From: [Mycobacterium] manitobense
GTDB taxonomy: Bacteria > Actinomycetota > Actinomycetes > Mycobacteriales > Mycobacteriaceae
Assembly: GCF_025821665.1 (NCBI RefSeq)
Contig: NZ_JACKSJ010000119.1
Span: forward strand, 1 to 40,680
DNA length: 40,680 bases
Direction: 5' to 3'
Positions 8,609 to 19,021 of the stretch are shown here, piece after piece. Positions within the stretch are counted from its first letter, which is position 1; every line of letters begins with the position of its first letter. Both the position numbers and the translations under genes were made by a program. Below the pieces are notes generated by a model that worked only from the letters and a program-made list of their open reading frames with translations, was not told where the DNA came from and searched no databases.

Positions 8609-8810
8609 GCTGCTGGGTCGTCTCGTCGGCCACACCATCGTCGATGCCCGGGTGTCCGAAGCAGGGGCGCTGACAATCGGTTTCGACGACTCGACCCGGC
8701 TGACGGTCGAGCCCGATCTGGCCTACGAAGCGTGGAACGTCAGCGGTCCGGTCGGGTTCCTGACCGTGTGTATGCCCGGCGGCGAACTCGCGATCTGGAC
8801 CGGCTCCTGA
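8601..8810 (+). CDS. Small protein resembling the DUF6188 family
   Basis: A 69-residue protein from the ATG at 8601: a short helix (LLGRLVGHTIVDARV) and then beta strands with GALTIGFDDSTRLTVEPDLAYEAWNV and VCMPGGELAIW near the C-terminus. The pattern of D-x-R-L-x-V-E-P followed by Y-E-A-W recalls the small DUF6188 domain, often found beside other small uncharacterised genes in actinobacteria. Codon third-position bias is strong in this frame and not in the overlapping one. It begins inside the last codons of the preceding gene and ends one base before the convergent glycosylase gene, closing the operon. Confidence 0.6.
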   Translation: MRALLGRLVGHTIVDARVSEAGALTIGFDDSTRLTVEPDLAYEAWNVSGPVGFLTVCMPGGELAIWTGS

Positions 8811-8811
8811 C

Positions 8812-10041
8812 TCACCTCGGCGCCGTCGCGCCGACAGCGGCCCGTAACGCGCCGGCCAGATCCCCGCGCTCCCCGACCGCCACGTCGGCCAGTCCCAGCC
8901 AGTCCGCCATCCGGCGCAGCTCGACGGCCAGAGCGGCGGCCACCTCCACCGGGCGCTCCCCCGGCTCGGTGAACGCCCCCACCACGTGCAGGGCATCGGC
9001 GGCGCGTTCGGCCTTCAGGTCAACCCGGCCCACCAGGCGGCCGTCGAGCAGGAACGGCCACACGTAGTAGCCGAACTGCCGCTTGTGTTGCGGCACATAG
9101 ATCTCGATGCGGTAGTGGAATCCGAACAGGCGCTCCATCCGCGGCCGGAAGAAGATCAGCGGATCGAACGGGCAGAGCAGCGCGGTGCCCCGGTCTCGGC
9201 GCGGCACACTCTGGCCCGCTCGCAGATATGCCGGCGCGGCCCACCCGTCGACCTCCACGGCCTCGAGCTGTCCCGCGTCGACGAGATCGGCGAGCGCCGG
9301 CTTCACCTGTTTGGCCGAGAGCCGGAAGTAGTCGCGGATGTCGGCCTCGGTGGCCACCCCGAGCGCCGTCGCCGCGCGCAGCGCCAGTTCGCGGATCGCC
9401 TCGTCGTCGTCGACCTCCCGCGCCAGCACGTCCGGCGGCAGCACCCGCTCGGACAGGTCGTAGTGCCTGGCGAATCCCACCCGGGTCGCTGTGGTCAGCA
9501 CCCCGGACGACCACAGCGCCTCGGCCACCCACTTGGTCTCGCTGCGGTCCCACCACGGACCCTTGCGCCCCCGCGGCTCCGCCTCCAGGTACGCCTCGAT
9601 CTGGCCGGCCGTCGACGGACCGAGCTCGGCCACGGCCGCGACGACGTCCTCGGCGAGCTTCGGATTCTTCCGGACGATCTCGGTGCCCCAGCGGCCGTGG
9701 ACGTATTCCCGCATCCGCCAACGCATCAGCGGCCAGTCGTCGACGGCCATGAGCGCCGCCTCGTGCGCCCAGTACTCGACGAGCAGCCGGGGCGAGCGCG
9801 CACTGTGCCGCCAGGCGGCCGCGTCGAGCACGTCCCGGTCGTACCCGCCGAGACGACTGAACACCGGCGCGTAGTGCGCACGCACCGTCACCGACACCGA
9901 GTCGAGCTGCAGCACCTGGATCCGCCCGATGAGCCGTCGCAGGTGCGCGCGGGTGACCGGGCCGCGCGGCGCGGGCTCGCCGAAGCCCTGTGCCGACACG
10001 GCGATGCGACGGGCCTGCGCTGCGCTGAGCGAGACGACCAT
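8812..10041 (-). CDS. YcaQ-like winged-helix DNA glycosylase (HTH_42 family)
   Basis: A 409-residue member of PF06224, the family of AlkZ and YcaQ, which unhook DNA interstrand crosslinks or excise alkylated purines. The catalytic motif has the form Q-hydrophobic-D: Gln45-Leu-Asp47 in IQVLQLDSVSVTVRAHYAPVFSRLG, the YcaQ type rather than the QxQ of AlkZ. Winged-helix repeats follow, with LCPFDPLIFFRPRMERLFGFHYRIEIYVP and FLLDGRLVGRVDLKAERAADAL near the C-terminus, typical of the family. The ATG at 10041 is chosen because residues upstream do not look like protein. It lies 14 bases after a TetR gene, so it is probably the third gene of that transcript. Confidence 0.85.
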   Translation of the reverse strand: MVVSLSAAQARRIAVSAQGFGEPAPRGPVTRAHLRRLIGRIQVLQLDSVSVTVRAHYAPVFSRLGGYDRDVLDAAAWRHSARSPRLLVEYWAHEAALMAVDDWPLMRWRMREYVHGRWGTEIVRKNPKLAEDVVAAVAELGPSTAGQIEAYLEAEPRGRKGPWWDRSETKWVAEALWSSGVLTTATRVGFARHYDLSERVLPPDVLAREVDDDEAIRELALRAATALGVATEADIRDYFRLSAKQVKPALADLVDAGQLEAVEVDGWAAPAYLRAGQSVPRRDRGTALLCPFDPLIFFRPRMERLFGFHYRIEIYVPQHKRQFGYYVWPFLLDGRLVGRVDLKAERAADALHVVGAFTEPGERPVEVAAALAVELRRMADWLGLADVAVGERGDLAGALRAAVGATAPR

Positions 10042-10055
10042 CAGGTGATCGTGCC

Positions 10056-10634
10056 CTAACGCACCGACAGGATGCGATCGAAGATCAGCGCGGTCACGTT
10101 GTCGATCGGTCTGCTCTCGCCGGTGCTCTTCGCCCGCAGCGCCGCGCCCTCCCATGCGTCGACGATCAACTCAGCCGCGGCACCGGCGTCGATGTCCCGG
10201 GCGAACTCACCGGACTGCTGCCCGTCGCGGATCGCGGCGGCCAGCACGCTGCGCCACCGTTCCAGCCCTCCGACCGCGGCGGCGGTGACCGCGGGCGCGT
10301 CCGCGGGCGCCTCGGCGGCGAAGTTGCCGTACATGCAGCCGCGCCGGTAGCCGTGCGCGGCGAGGTCCTGCCTCAGGTGTTCGAGGTGGTTGCGGACACG
10401 TTGCGCCGCAGGCACATCGGGTTGGTCGAGCAGCGAGAGCCGGCGCTGTTCGCCGTACCGGGCGAGCACCTCGAGGGCGAGCGCCTCCTTGCTCGGGAAG
10501 TGGTTGTAGAAGGACCCTTTCGGCGCGTGGGCGGCTGCAGCGATCGCCGCCACCCCGGTGGCGGTGTACCCACCGGCGTGCAGCGCGGCGAAGCCGGCGT
10601 CCAGGAGAGCCTCGCGGAGGCTGGGCTTGGGCAC
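10056..10634 (-). CDS. TetR/AcrR family regulator, NemR/YxaF-like
   Basis: A 192-residue repressor-type protein. The HTH spans about residues 8-55, with YTATGVAAIAAAAHAPKGSFYNHFPSKEAL holding the recognition helix. The C-terminal domain has YRRGCMYGNFAAE, a Cys-containing motif common in regulators that sense electrophiles or xenobiotics. The GTG start at 10634 has a strong GGAGG at 10641-10645. It begins three bases after the upstream gene's stop and is followed by the YcaQ-like gene. A palindrome at 11400-11411 upstream of the transcript is a fitting operator, so autoregulation of the three-gene unit is likely. Confidence 0.88.
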   Translation of the reverse strand: MPKPSLREALLDAGFAALHAGGYTATGVAAIAAAAHAPKGSFYNHFPSKEALALEVLARYGEQRRLSLLDQPDVPAAQRVRNHLEHLRQDLAAHGYRRGCMYGNFAAEAPADAPAVTAAAVGGLERWRSVLAAAIRDGQQSGEFARDIDAGAAAELIVDAWEGAALRAKSTGESRPIDNVTALIFDRILSVR

Positions 10635-10637
10635 GGG

Positions 10638-11366
10638 CTACCTCCAGCCGGTCTGCACGTCGTCGATGTCGATGGAGACGGTGACGACGTCTTCGACCGG
10701 CCTGCCGTCGTCGTCGCGCGGATGGACGATGCGCGTGACGGGCAGCACGATGCCGTCGAATTCGCGGTGGTCGTCCATGTAGTGCGCCGCGGGGGACCCG
10801 CCGGCGATGTCGACCTGGTAGTCGCGCCGGCGTAGCAACCCGTCGGCGTCGACGTAGAGCACCTGGTCGGAGCTGTGCGTGGCGATGTCCTCGGGATACC
10901 GGACGGCCAGCCGTCGCCAGGTCTCGCCGCGTTCGTGCCAGGTGCCGAGTTCCTCGGTCTGCACGCCCGGAAAGGTCAGCTGGTAGGGCTCGGTCAGATA
11001 CGTCCACATGGCGTATCCCGAGAAGTACGCGAGTTGGGAGGGTGACCAAGGCGTCTCGAGAGTGTGACCGGTGAAGGACGAGCGAGGGTCACGCAACTCC
11101 TCCACCTGCTGGTGTGCGTCGTCATCGTGTTCGATCACCACCAGGCCGGGGGTGAAGTGCGACCGGAATCCCGGTGTCGGTAGCGGTCGGTGCCATGTGT
11201 GCTGCTCCTGCACCCGGATCTGCACCCTCGAGTCGTCGAGGATGCCGCCGACACCCTTGAGCGGCCACAGCACGCCGCCCACGATCTGGTGAATCCCGAG
11301 CGTGTCGAGCTGCTGCCACCGGTCAGCACCTCCGTATGCGGCGAGAACCTCGTCGAGAAGCTTCAT
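10638..11366 (-). CDS. Uncharacterised 242-residue protein, possibly LolA-like
   Basis: I do not firmly recognise this protein. It starts MKLLDEVLAAYGGADRWQQLDTLGIHQIVGG and then alternates strands and Trp/His-rich loops, with LAYFSGYAMWTYLTEPYQLTFPGVQ near residue 115-140 and FDGIVLPVTRIVHPRDDDG near 205-225. The order of an N-terminal GGxxxWxxLxT helix, then a ligand-type sheet, then a late DG-LPV-R strand recalls LolA/LppX-like lipid-binding folds, but there is no signal peptide or lipobox, so it would be cytosolic. AAGGGAGA precedes the ATG at 11366. It heads the transcript with the TetR regulator and glycosylase gene, and is probably the most directly regulated target. Confidence 0.7.
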   Translation of the reverse strand: MKLLDEVLAAYGGADRWQQLDTLGIHQIVGGVLWPLKGVGGILDDSRVQIRVQEQHTWHRPLPTPGFRSHFTPGLVVIEHDDDAHQQVEELRDPRSSFTGHTLETPWSPSQLAYFSGYAMWTYLTEPYQLTFPGVQTEELGTWHERGETWRRLAVRYPEDIATHSSDQVLYVDADGLLRRRDYQVDIAGGSPAAHYMDDHREFDGIVLPVTRIVHPRDDDGRPVEDVVTVSIDIDDVQTGWR

Positions 11367-11399
11367 TGCAGTCTCCCTTCTGTGCGGTGACCGAGGAAA

Positions 11400-11411
11400 A
11401 CGACCGGTCGT
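11400..11411 (-). promoter_or_regulatory. Candidate TetR operator upstream of the 11366-8812 gene group
   Basis: ACGACCGGTCGT is a perfect 12-base palindrome, 33 bases upstream of the first start of the group. The GACCGGTC core resembles operators of NemR-like TetR regulators (TAGACC...GGTCTA type). Binding by the TetR protein encoded in the same group is inferred from position and motif. Confidence 0.42.
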
Positions 11412-11470
11412 CTTACGCTTAACGCGGCGGTGCGGCGCCGCATTCCGGGGAGCGCTCAGTGCGCGGGGAC

Positions 11471-11959
11471 TCAGGATCGGCGGTAGCTGGAGAATCGGTA
11501 TCTCAGGCCGGCGGCACTGGTCAGCCACTCCCCCGCGGTCCCCACCCAGTCGCCGCCCAGGACCGGCGCCACCGCGTCGGCGTCCTCCCGCGGCAGGTCG
11601 ATCTCCACCTCGGTGACTTCGCACCGCGTCGCCAACGGCATCGCGAGCGTGTAGATCTGGGCGCCACCGATCACCCAGGTGTCGTCGTCGCCGATCGCCT
11701 CGTCGAGGTCGCCGACCACGCTGGCGCCGTCGGCCGCGTACTCCGCCTGCCGGGTGATGACGACGTTCTTGCGTCCCGGCAGCGGCCGCACCTTGGCCGG
11801 CAGCGATTCCCAGGTCAGCCGGCCCATCACCACGGTGTGGCCCATGGTGAGTTCCTTGAACCGGGCCTGGTCCTCGGGCAGCCGCCACGGGATGCCGCCG
11901 TCCCGGCCGATGATCCCTGAGGTGGACTGAGCCCAGATGAGGCCCAGACTCAGCGACAT
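11471..11959 (-). CDS. dfrA: Dihydrofolate reductase
   Basis: A 162-residue DHFR, which reduces dihydrofolate with NADPH. It shows [25 protein letters not shown], with the catalytic acid Asp30 (Asp27 in the M. tuberculosis enzyme), the cofactor segment [26 protein letters not shown], and [10 protein letters not shown]. It begins 22 bases downstream of thyA, the usual thyA-dfrA pair in which DHFR recycles the dihydrofolate made by ThyA. The name folA is used for the same gene in other bacteria. There is no strong Shine-Dalgarno; it is probably translated from the thyA mRNA. Confidence 0.96.
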   Translation of the reverse strand: MSLSLGLIWAQSTSGIIGRDGGIPWRLPEDQARFKELTMGHTVVMGRLTWESLPAKVRPLPGRKNVVITRQAEYAADGASVVGDLDEAIGDDDTWVIGGAQIYTLAMPLATRCEVTEVEIDLPREDADAVAPVLGGDWVGTAGEWLTSAAGLRYRFSSYRRS

Positions 11960-11981
11960 GACTCGGACCTGCGAGCAGTCC

Positions 11982-12782
11982 TCATACCGCCACCGGGGCC
12001 TTGATGGCCGGGTGCGGATCGTAGTTCAGGATCGAGATGTCGTCGTAGGTGTAGTCGAAGATCGAGTCACGCTGCGCCAGAAGGAGTTGCGGGTACGGCC
12101 GGGGCTCCCGGCTCAGCTGCAGCGTCACCTGCTCGACGTGGTTGTCATAGATGTGGCAGTCACCGCCGGTCCAGATGAACTCGCCGACGCCGAGCCCGGC
12201 CTGGGCCGCCATCATGTGCGTCAGCAGCGCGTAGCTCGCGATGTTGAACGGCACTCCGAGGAACAGGTCGGCGCTGCGCTGATAGAGCTGGCACGACAGC
12301 CTGCCGTCGGCGACGTAGAACTGGAAGAACGCGTGACACGGCGGCAACGCCATCTGGGGGATCTCCCCGACGTTCCAGGCCGAGACGATGATGCGCCGGG
12401 AGTCCGGGTCGGTCCGCAGCAGGTCGAGCGCCGCGGTGATCTGGTCGATGTGCTCCCCCGACGGCGTCGGCCACGACCTCCACTGGACCCCGTAGACCGG
12501 GCCCAGATCGCCTGTCGGCGAGGCCCACTCGTTCCAGATAGTGACACCGCGCTCCTGCAGCCACCGGACGTTGGAGTCACCGCGCAGGAACCACAGCAAT
12601 TCGTAGACGATCGACTTGGTGTGCACCTTCTTGGTGGTGATCAGGGGGAATCCGGCGGCCAGGTCGTAGCGCAGCTGGTGGCCGAACAGGCTGCGGGTGC
12701 CGGTGCCGGTGCGGTCGGATTTCGGCGTTCCCTCCGAGAGCACCAGACGCAGCAGATCCTCGTACGGCGTCTCGATCGGCAC
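11982..12782 (-). CDS. thyA: Thymidylate synthase ThyA
   Basis: A 266-residue classical thymidylate synthase. The catalytic Cys149 lies in [14 protein letters not shown], Arg129/Arg130 in [13 protein letters not shown], and the dUMP loop in [20 protein letters not shown]. The GTG at 12782 is chosen because a TAAGCT -10 ends seven bases upstream and because this gives nearly the same N-terminus as M. tuberculosis ThyA; the frame upstream is open but unsupported. It is divergent from the hydrolase at 12826 with only 43 bases between starts. ThyX encoded elsewhere in the window carries out the same conversion by another chemistry. Confidence 0.96.
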   Translation of the reverse strand: MPIETPYEDLLRLVLSEGTPKSDRTGTGTRSLFGHQLRYDLAAGFPLITTKKVHTKSIVYELLWFLRGDSNVRWLQERGVTIWNEWASPTGDLGPVYGVQWRSWPTPSGEHIDQITAALDLLRTDPDSRRIIVSAWNVGEIPQMALPPCHAFFQFYVADGRLSCQLYQRSADLFLGVPFNIASYALLTHMMAAQAGLGVGEFIWTGGDCHIYDNHVEQVTLQLSREPRPYPQLLLAQRDSIFDYTYDDISILNYDPHPAIKAPVAV

Positions 12783-12789
12783 GTCGCTC

Positions 12790-12795
12790 AGCTTA
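12790..12795 (-). promoter_or_regulatory. -10 element of leaderless thyA promoter
   Basis: TAAGCT on the minus strand ends seven bases before the thyA GTG at 12782, inside the 43-base divergent gap. Confidence 0.48.
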
Positions 12796-12825
12796 CGTCC
12801 ACCCCCGGCGAGTAGAAACGAAGCC

Positions 12826-13569
12826 ATGCCGAGTATCAACGCCACGATCGACACGCCCGACGGCGCCTGCCCCGTCACGCTGCACACGCCGAACGGCACC
12901 GGCCCCTGGTCGGGTGTGGTGATGTTCCCCGACGCCGGCGGCGTGCGCCCGACCTTCCAGGAGATGGCCGCCCGGCTGGCCGGCTTCGGCCACGCCGTGC
13001 TGCTGCCCGACGTCTACTACCGCGACGGCGACTGGGAGCCGTTCGACATGGGCACGGTGTTCACCGACGAGGCGGCACGCAAGCGGCTGTTCGGGATGAT
13101 CAGTTCCTTGACGCCGGAGCGCGTCGCGGGTGACGCGGGCGCGTTCTTCGACTTCCTCGCCGGCCGCCCGGAGGTGCGCGGCGACCGGTTCGGTGTCTGC
13201 GGCTACTGCATGGGCGGGCGCATCTCGGTGACGCTGGCCGGGTTGCTGCCCGACCGCATCGCCGCGGCCGGGTCCTTCCACGGCGGCGGCCTGGTGGTCG
13301 ACGGTGACGACGCCAGCCCGCACCTGCTCGCCGACCGGATGACCGCGACGATCTACGTCGCCGGCGCCGAGAACGACAAGTCCTTCACGACAGAGCACGC
13401 CGAGACGCTGGAGAAGGCGCTCACCGCGGCCGGCGTCACGCACACCGTCGAGATCTACCCGGCCGGGCACGGGTTCGCCGTGCCGGACAACGTGCCCTAT
13501 GACGAGGAAGCCGCCGAGCGGCACTGGATCGCCCTGCAGGAGCTGTTCGAGACCGCCCTGCCCAGTTGA
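12826..13569 (+). CDS. Dienelactone hydrolase family protein
   Basis: A 247-residue alpha/beta hydrolase of the dienelactone hydrolase family, the gene next to thyA in M. tuberculosis (Rv2765). The nucleophile elbow is GYCMGG with Cys128, the family's usual Cys nucleophile. [12 protein letters not shown] near residues 31-42 forms the oxyanion strand-loop, and the late His is in [10 protein letters not shown]. It is cytosolic with no signal peptide. The ATG at 12826 fits the family's N-terminus; the longer frame upstream overlaps thyA antisense. Its stop overlaps the next start by four bases (TTGA), so the two are coupled. Confidence 0.9.
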   Translation: MPSINATIDTPDGACPVTLHTPNGTGPWSGVVMFPDAGGVRPTFQEMAARLAGFGHAVLLPDVYYRDGDWEPFDMGTVFTDEAARKRLFGMISSLTPERVAGDAGAFFDFLAGRPEVRGDRFGVCGYCMGGRISVTLAGLLPDRIAAAGSFHGGGLVVDGDDASPHLLADRMTATIYVAGAENDKSFTTEHAETLEKALTAAGVTHTVEIYPAGHGFAVPDNVPYDEEAAERHWIALQELFETALPS

Positions 13570-14666
13570 CCCCACTCTCGGAGCGGGCGCTGAACCGGGC
13601 CACGCTGGCCCGTCAGCTGCTGCTGCAGCGCTCGTCGATGAGCGCGCTCGAGGCCCTCGAGCACCTCGTCGGTATGCAGGCCCAGGCGCCGTTCCCGCCC
13701 TACTACGGGCTCTGGAGCCGGCTCGAGCACTTCACCGCCGACGAACTGTCCGGGCTGCTGCTCGACCGTCGGGCCGCGCGAATCGTGTTGATGCGCGGCA
13801 CGATTCACCTCGTCAGCGCGGCCGACGCCCACCGGCTCCGTCCCCTGGTGCAACCGCTGCTGGACCGCATGCTGCGCGGGATGCACGGCGCCGCGCTCGG
13901 CGACGTCGACGTGGACGCCGTCGCCGCCACGGCCGCCGAGATCCTCGAGACCGAGGCGCTGACACCGGCCGAGTTGGGTGCCCGGCTCGCCGAGCGGTGG
14001 CCGGACTGCCCTCTGCGGGCGCTCACCGAGATCGGTCGCAGCCTGGTGCCGCTGGTGCAGGTGCCGCCGCGGGCGCTGTGGCAGCGCAGCGGGCAGGTGC
14101 GGCTGACCACTGCGGTTGGCTGGCTCGGTCCGGCAACCGACACGCTGTCGATGGACGACCTCGTGCTGCGGTACCTCGGCGCCTTCGGGCCGGCTTCGGT
14201 GGCCGACATGCAGACATGGAGCGGGCTCACGCGGCTCGGTGAGGTATTCGACCGGCTCTCCGACCGGCTGATCCGGCTGCAGACCGACAGCGGCCGGCGG
14301 GTCTACGACCTGCCAGACGCACCGCGGCCCGATCCCGACCAGCCTGCGCCGGTGCGGTTGGTCGCGGCGTTCGACAATCTGGTGCTCTCGCACGCCGACC
14401 GCACGCGGGTGATCAGCGACGCGCACCGCAAGCGGCTGTTCGCCGGCGGCAACGGCGTGTTCCCCGGCACCGTGCTGGTCGACGGGTTCGTGGCGGGCAC
14501 CTGGGAGCTCGAGGGGCGCGCGGCGGCCACGTCGATGCGGGTGACGCCCTACACCGAGCTCGCGGACACCACGTCGGCCGAGGTCGAGGCCGAGGGAATC
14601 CGGTTGCTGCGCAGCGCTTTCGACGCCGAGGATCCGACGGTCAGTTTTTCTGACGGCGGCGCTTGA
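13566..14666 (+). CDS. AlkZ-like winged-helix DNA glycosylase (HTH_42 family)
   Basis: A 366-residue PF06224 protein with the catalytic QxQ motif of AlkZ: Gln38-Ala-Gln40 in LVGMQAQAPFPPYYGLWSRL. RIVLMRGTIHLVSAADAHRLRPLVQPLL follows, and a late LVAAFDNLVLSHADRTRVI then GTVLVDGFVAGTWELEGRAAA mark the C-terminal part of the family. AlkZ from Streptomyces unhooks azinomycin-type crosslinks; the substrate here is not known. The TTG start overlaps the hydrolase stop (TTGA at 13566-13569). The 3' end overlaps the convergent membrane-protein gene by 26 bases, an uncommon convergent overlap. Confidence 0.85.
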   Translation: MTPLSERALNRATLARQLLLQRSSMSALEALEHLVGMQAQAPFPPYYGLWSRLEHFTADELSGLLLDRRAARIVLMRGTIHLVSAADAHRLRPLVQPLLDRMLRGMHGAALGDVDVDAVAATAAEILETEALTPAELGARLAERWPDCPLRALTEIGRSLVPLVQVPPRALWQRSGQVRLTTAVGWLGPATDTLSMDDLVLRYLGAFGPASVADMQTWSGLTRLGEVFDRLSDRLIRLQTDSGRRVYDLPDAPRPDPDQPAPVRLVAAFDNLVLSHADRTRVISDAHRKRLFAGGNGVFPGTVLVDGFVAGTWELEGRAAATSMRVTPYTELADTTSAEVEAEGIRLLRSAFDAEDPTVSFSDGGA

Positions 14667-15090
14667 ACAGTGCACGCAGCAGGCCGCGCGCGGCATAGAT
14701 GCCGGTGGCGATGCACAGCACGATCATCGCCACGAACATGACCAGCCAGTTCGGTCGGTCGTGTTTGACGTTCCACCAGATGATCGTGAACAGGACAGCG
14801 CAGATGAAGACGAAGATGTCGCGCCAGTCGCCCTGATACGACATCGCGGCCGTTCGCATCTGTCGGCTGCGGTCGTTCGCGGCGATCAGGTCCGCGATGC
14901 GCTGGTCGATGCTGCGCTTGAGTCCGGCCCGGAGTTCGGGCTGGTCATCCGGGATCCGCTGGAGCAGGTCGAGGTCCTTGAGGATGAGGCCCCGAACGTC
15001 GGGCCCTTTGATGTTGCCGGCGACCATGCCGAGCAGGGCGCCTCCTGCCAGCGGCGCCGCCCCGAGCGCGAGTTCGGCGATTCCCGGCAT
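14641..15090 (-). CDS. Membrane protein of unknown function
   Basis: A 149-residue protein with a Gly/Ala-rich N-terminal hydrophobic stretch (about residues 5-25), a charged helical middle (RIPDDQPELRAGLKRSIDQRI), two transmembrane helices near 92-108 and 116-135, and a very basic tail (LFKRRRQKN). A perfect AGGAGGA lies five bases before the ATG at 15090. It is the last gene of the unit led by dapB, 25 bases after the flavodoxin-like gene. I do not recognise a named family. Its last 26 bases overlap the AlkZ-like gene on the other strand. Confidence 0.72.
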   Translation of the reverse strand: MPGIAELALGAAPLAGGALLGMVAGNIKGPDVRGLILKDLDLLQRIPDDQPELRAGLKRSIDQRIADLIAANDRSRQMRTAAMSYQGDWRDIFVFICAVLFTIIWWNVKHDRPNWLVMFVAMIVLCIATGIYAARGLLRALFKRRRQKN

Positions 15091-15115
15091 GGGTCCTCCT
15101 GGTGGTGGGTGGACG

Positions 15116-15567
15116 TCAGTTCATCAGGGTGGCTGCCAATGTGCCACCGAGTTCGTACGCGCGTTCGCGAACGCCGGAATCGACCGGCCCGGCGACCTCG
15201 AGCACGTCGGCGGCCTTGGCCAGGGCCAGACCGGTCGCCAGCTTCTCCACCGCGGCGGCGGCGCCGACGGTGTCGTTGTTGCCGTGCACCCACAGTCCGT
15301 AGGGGCGGCCCGCCACGTGGTCGAGGCTCGGGTAGTAGACCGTGTCGAAGAAGTGCTTGAGCGCCCCGGACATGTAGCCGAAGTTCGCGGTGGTGCCGAA
15401 CAGATAGCCGTCGGCGCCGAGCATGTCGGGCAGGGTGGCGGCGAGCGCCGGGCGCACCTCGACGTCGACTCCGGCGATGTCGGGATCCCGCGCGCCCTCG
15501 AGCACCGCCTCCAGCAGCTCCCTGGTCGCCGGCGACGGGGTGTGGTGCACGACGAGCAGGGTCCTGC

Positions 15568-15571
<4 letters not shown>
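15116..15571 (-). CDS. Flavodoxin/NADPH-dependent FMN reductase-like protein
   Basis: A 151-residue flavodoxin-fold protein similar to Rv2771c. The first strand and phosphate loop TLLVVHHTPSPATRELLEAVLEGA bind FMN in the family, YLFGTTANFGYMSGALKHFFDTVYY is the typical second flavin loop, and GRPYGLWVHGNND the third. It is likely a cytosolic FMN-dependent oxidoreductase or quinone reductase; the partner is unknown. The GTG at 15571 has GGAGGA seven bases upstream and overlaps the stop of the preceding gene by four bases (GTGA), so translation is coupled within the dapB unit. Confidence 0.85.
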
Positions 15572-18294
<2,723 letters not shown>

Positions 18295-18312
18295 CCTGCG
18301 GCGCGGCCCGGC

Positions 18313-18978
18313 TCAGGCCGAGCGTTCGGCGCGGCGACGCGCTTTGCGCTTGATGTCCTCCGCCAGCGCATCGATGTACTGCAGCCCGTCGAGTAGCGAC
18401 GGGTCGGTCAACAGCGCGCGGAACACGGTCTGGACGGTGACGCCGTGGTCGGGCCGGTCGGTCACGGTGATCGAGTCGCCCGCCCGGACGTGCCCCGGGG
18501 TGATCACGCGGAAGTACGCACCCGGAACGGCCGCCGCGGTGAACGTCTTGATGAGGCCGGGGATCCCGAGCCACGCAGCGAACGTCTTGCAGGGCGTGCG
18601 GGGCGCGGTGAGCTCCAGCACCAGGCCGTCCGAACCGATCCGCCAGCGTTCGCCGATGACCGCGGTGGTGACGTCCACACCCGACGTGGTGAGGTTCTCG
18701 CCGAACATGCCGTCGCTGATCTGGCGGTCCAGCCGGCCGGACCAGTTGTCGAGGTCCTCCCGGGCGTACGCGTACACCGCCTGGTCGCCACCGCCGTGCA
18801 GCTTCCCGTTCCCGATGATGTCTCCGGCCAGGCCGCTGCCCGCGCCGGGACCCGGGGATCCGGGCGCCTGCACCAGGACGGCGCCGTCGGTGGGCGCCTT
18901 GTCGATCCCGGTGGTCGCGGACGGTTTCGCGGGGTTCGCTCGCGGACGAGCGACGTTGACCGACAGCACATGCGACAT
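18313..18978 (-). CDS. MOSC domain-containing protein
   Basis: A 221-residue protein of the YiiM-like MOSC family, which handles molybdenum-cofactor sulphur chemistry. GLAGDIIGNGKLHGGGDQAVYAYAREDLDNW covers the conserved HGGxDQAV motif, ISDGMFGENLTTSGVDV the FGENL motif, and LTAPRTPCKTFAAWLG holds the conserved Cys in TPC-KTF. The C-terminal helix is basic. The ATG at 18978 follows a TACTGT -10 by seven bases; the GTG nine bases further up would fall inside that promoter element. It lies 44 bases downstream of aldR and converges with the HNH gene. Confidence 0.9.
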   Translation of the reverse strand: MSHVLSVNVARPRANPAKPSATTGIDKAPTDGAVLVQAPGSPGPGAGSGLAGDIIGNGKLHGGGDQAVYAYAREDLDNWSGRLDRQISDGMFGENLTTSGVDVTTAVIGERWRIGSDGLVLELTAPRTPCKTFAAWLGIPGLIKTFTAAAVPGAYFRVITPGHVRAGDSITVTDRPDHGVTVQTVFRALLTDPSLLDGLQYIDALAEDIKRKARRRAERSA

Positions 18979-18985
18979 GCCGCCC

Positions 18986-18991
18986 ACAGTA
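18986..18991 (-). promoter_or_regulatory. -10 element of leaderless MOSC gene promoter
   Basis: TACTGT on the minus strand ends seven bases before the ATG at 18978, inside the 43-base gap after aldR. Confidence 0.42.
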
Positions 18992-19021
18992 AGCGGGCGC
19001 CGACGCGATGGCTCGGCGAGG

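Noticed and set aside
8609..9067. C-terminal extension of the third small gene
   Set aside because: Codon bias is lost, and the region is better explained by the DUF6188-like gene and the minus-strand glycosylase gene.
12783..12899. N-terminal extension of ThyA
   Set aside because: It overlaps the divergent hydrolase gene and its promoter; homology and a -10 element support the GTG at 12782.
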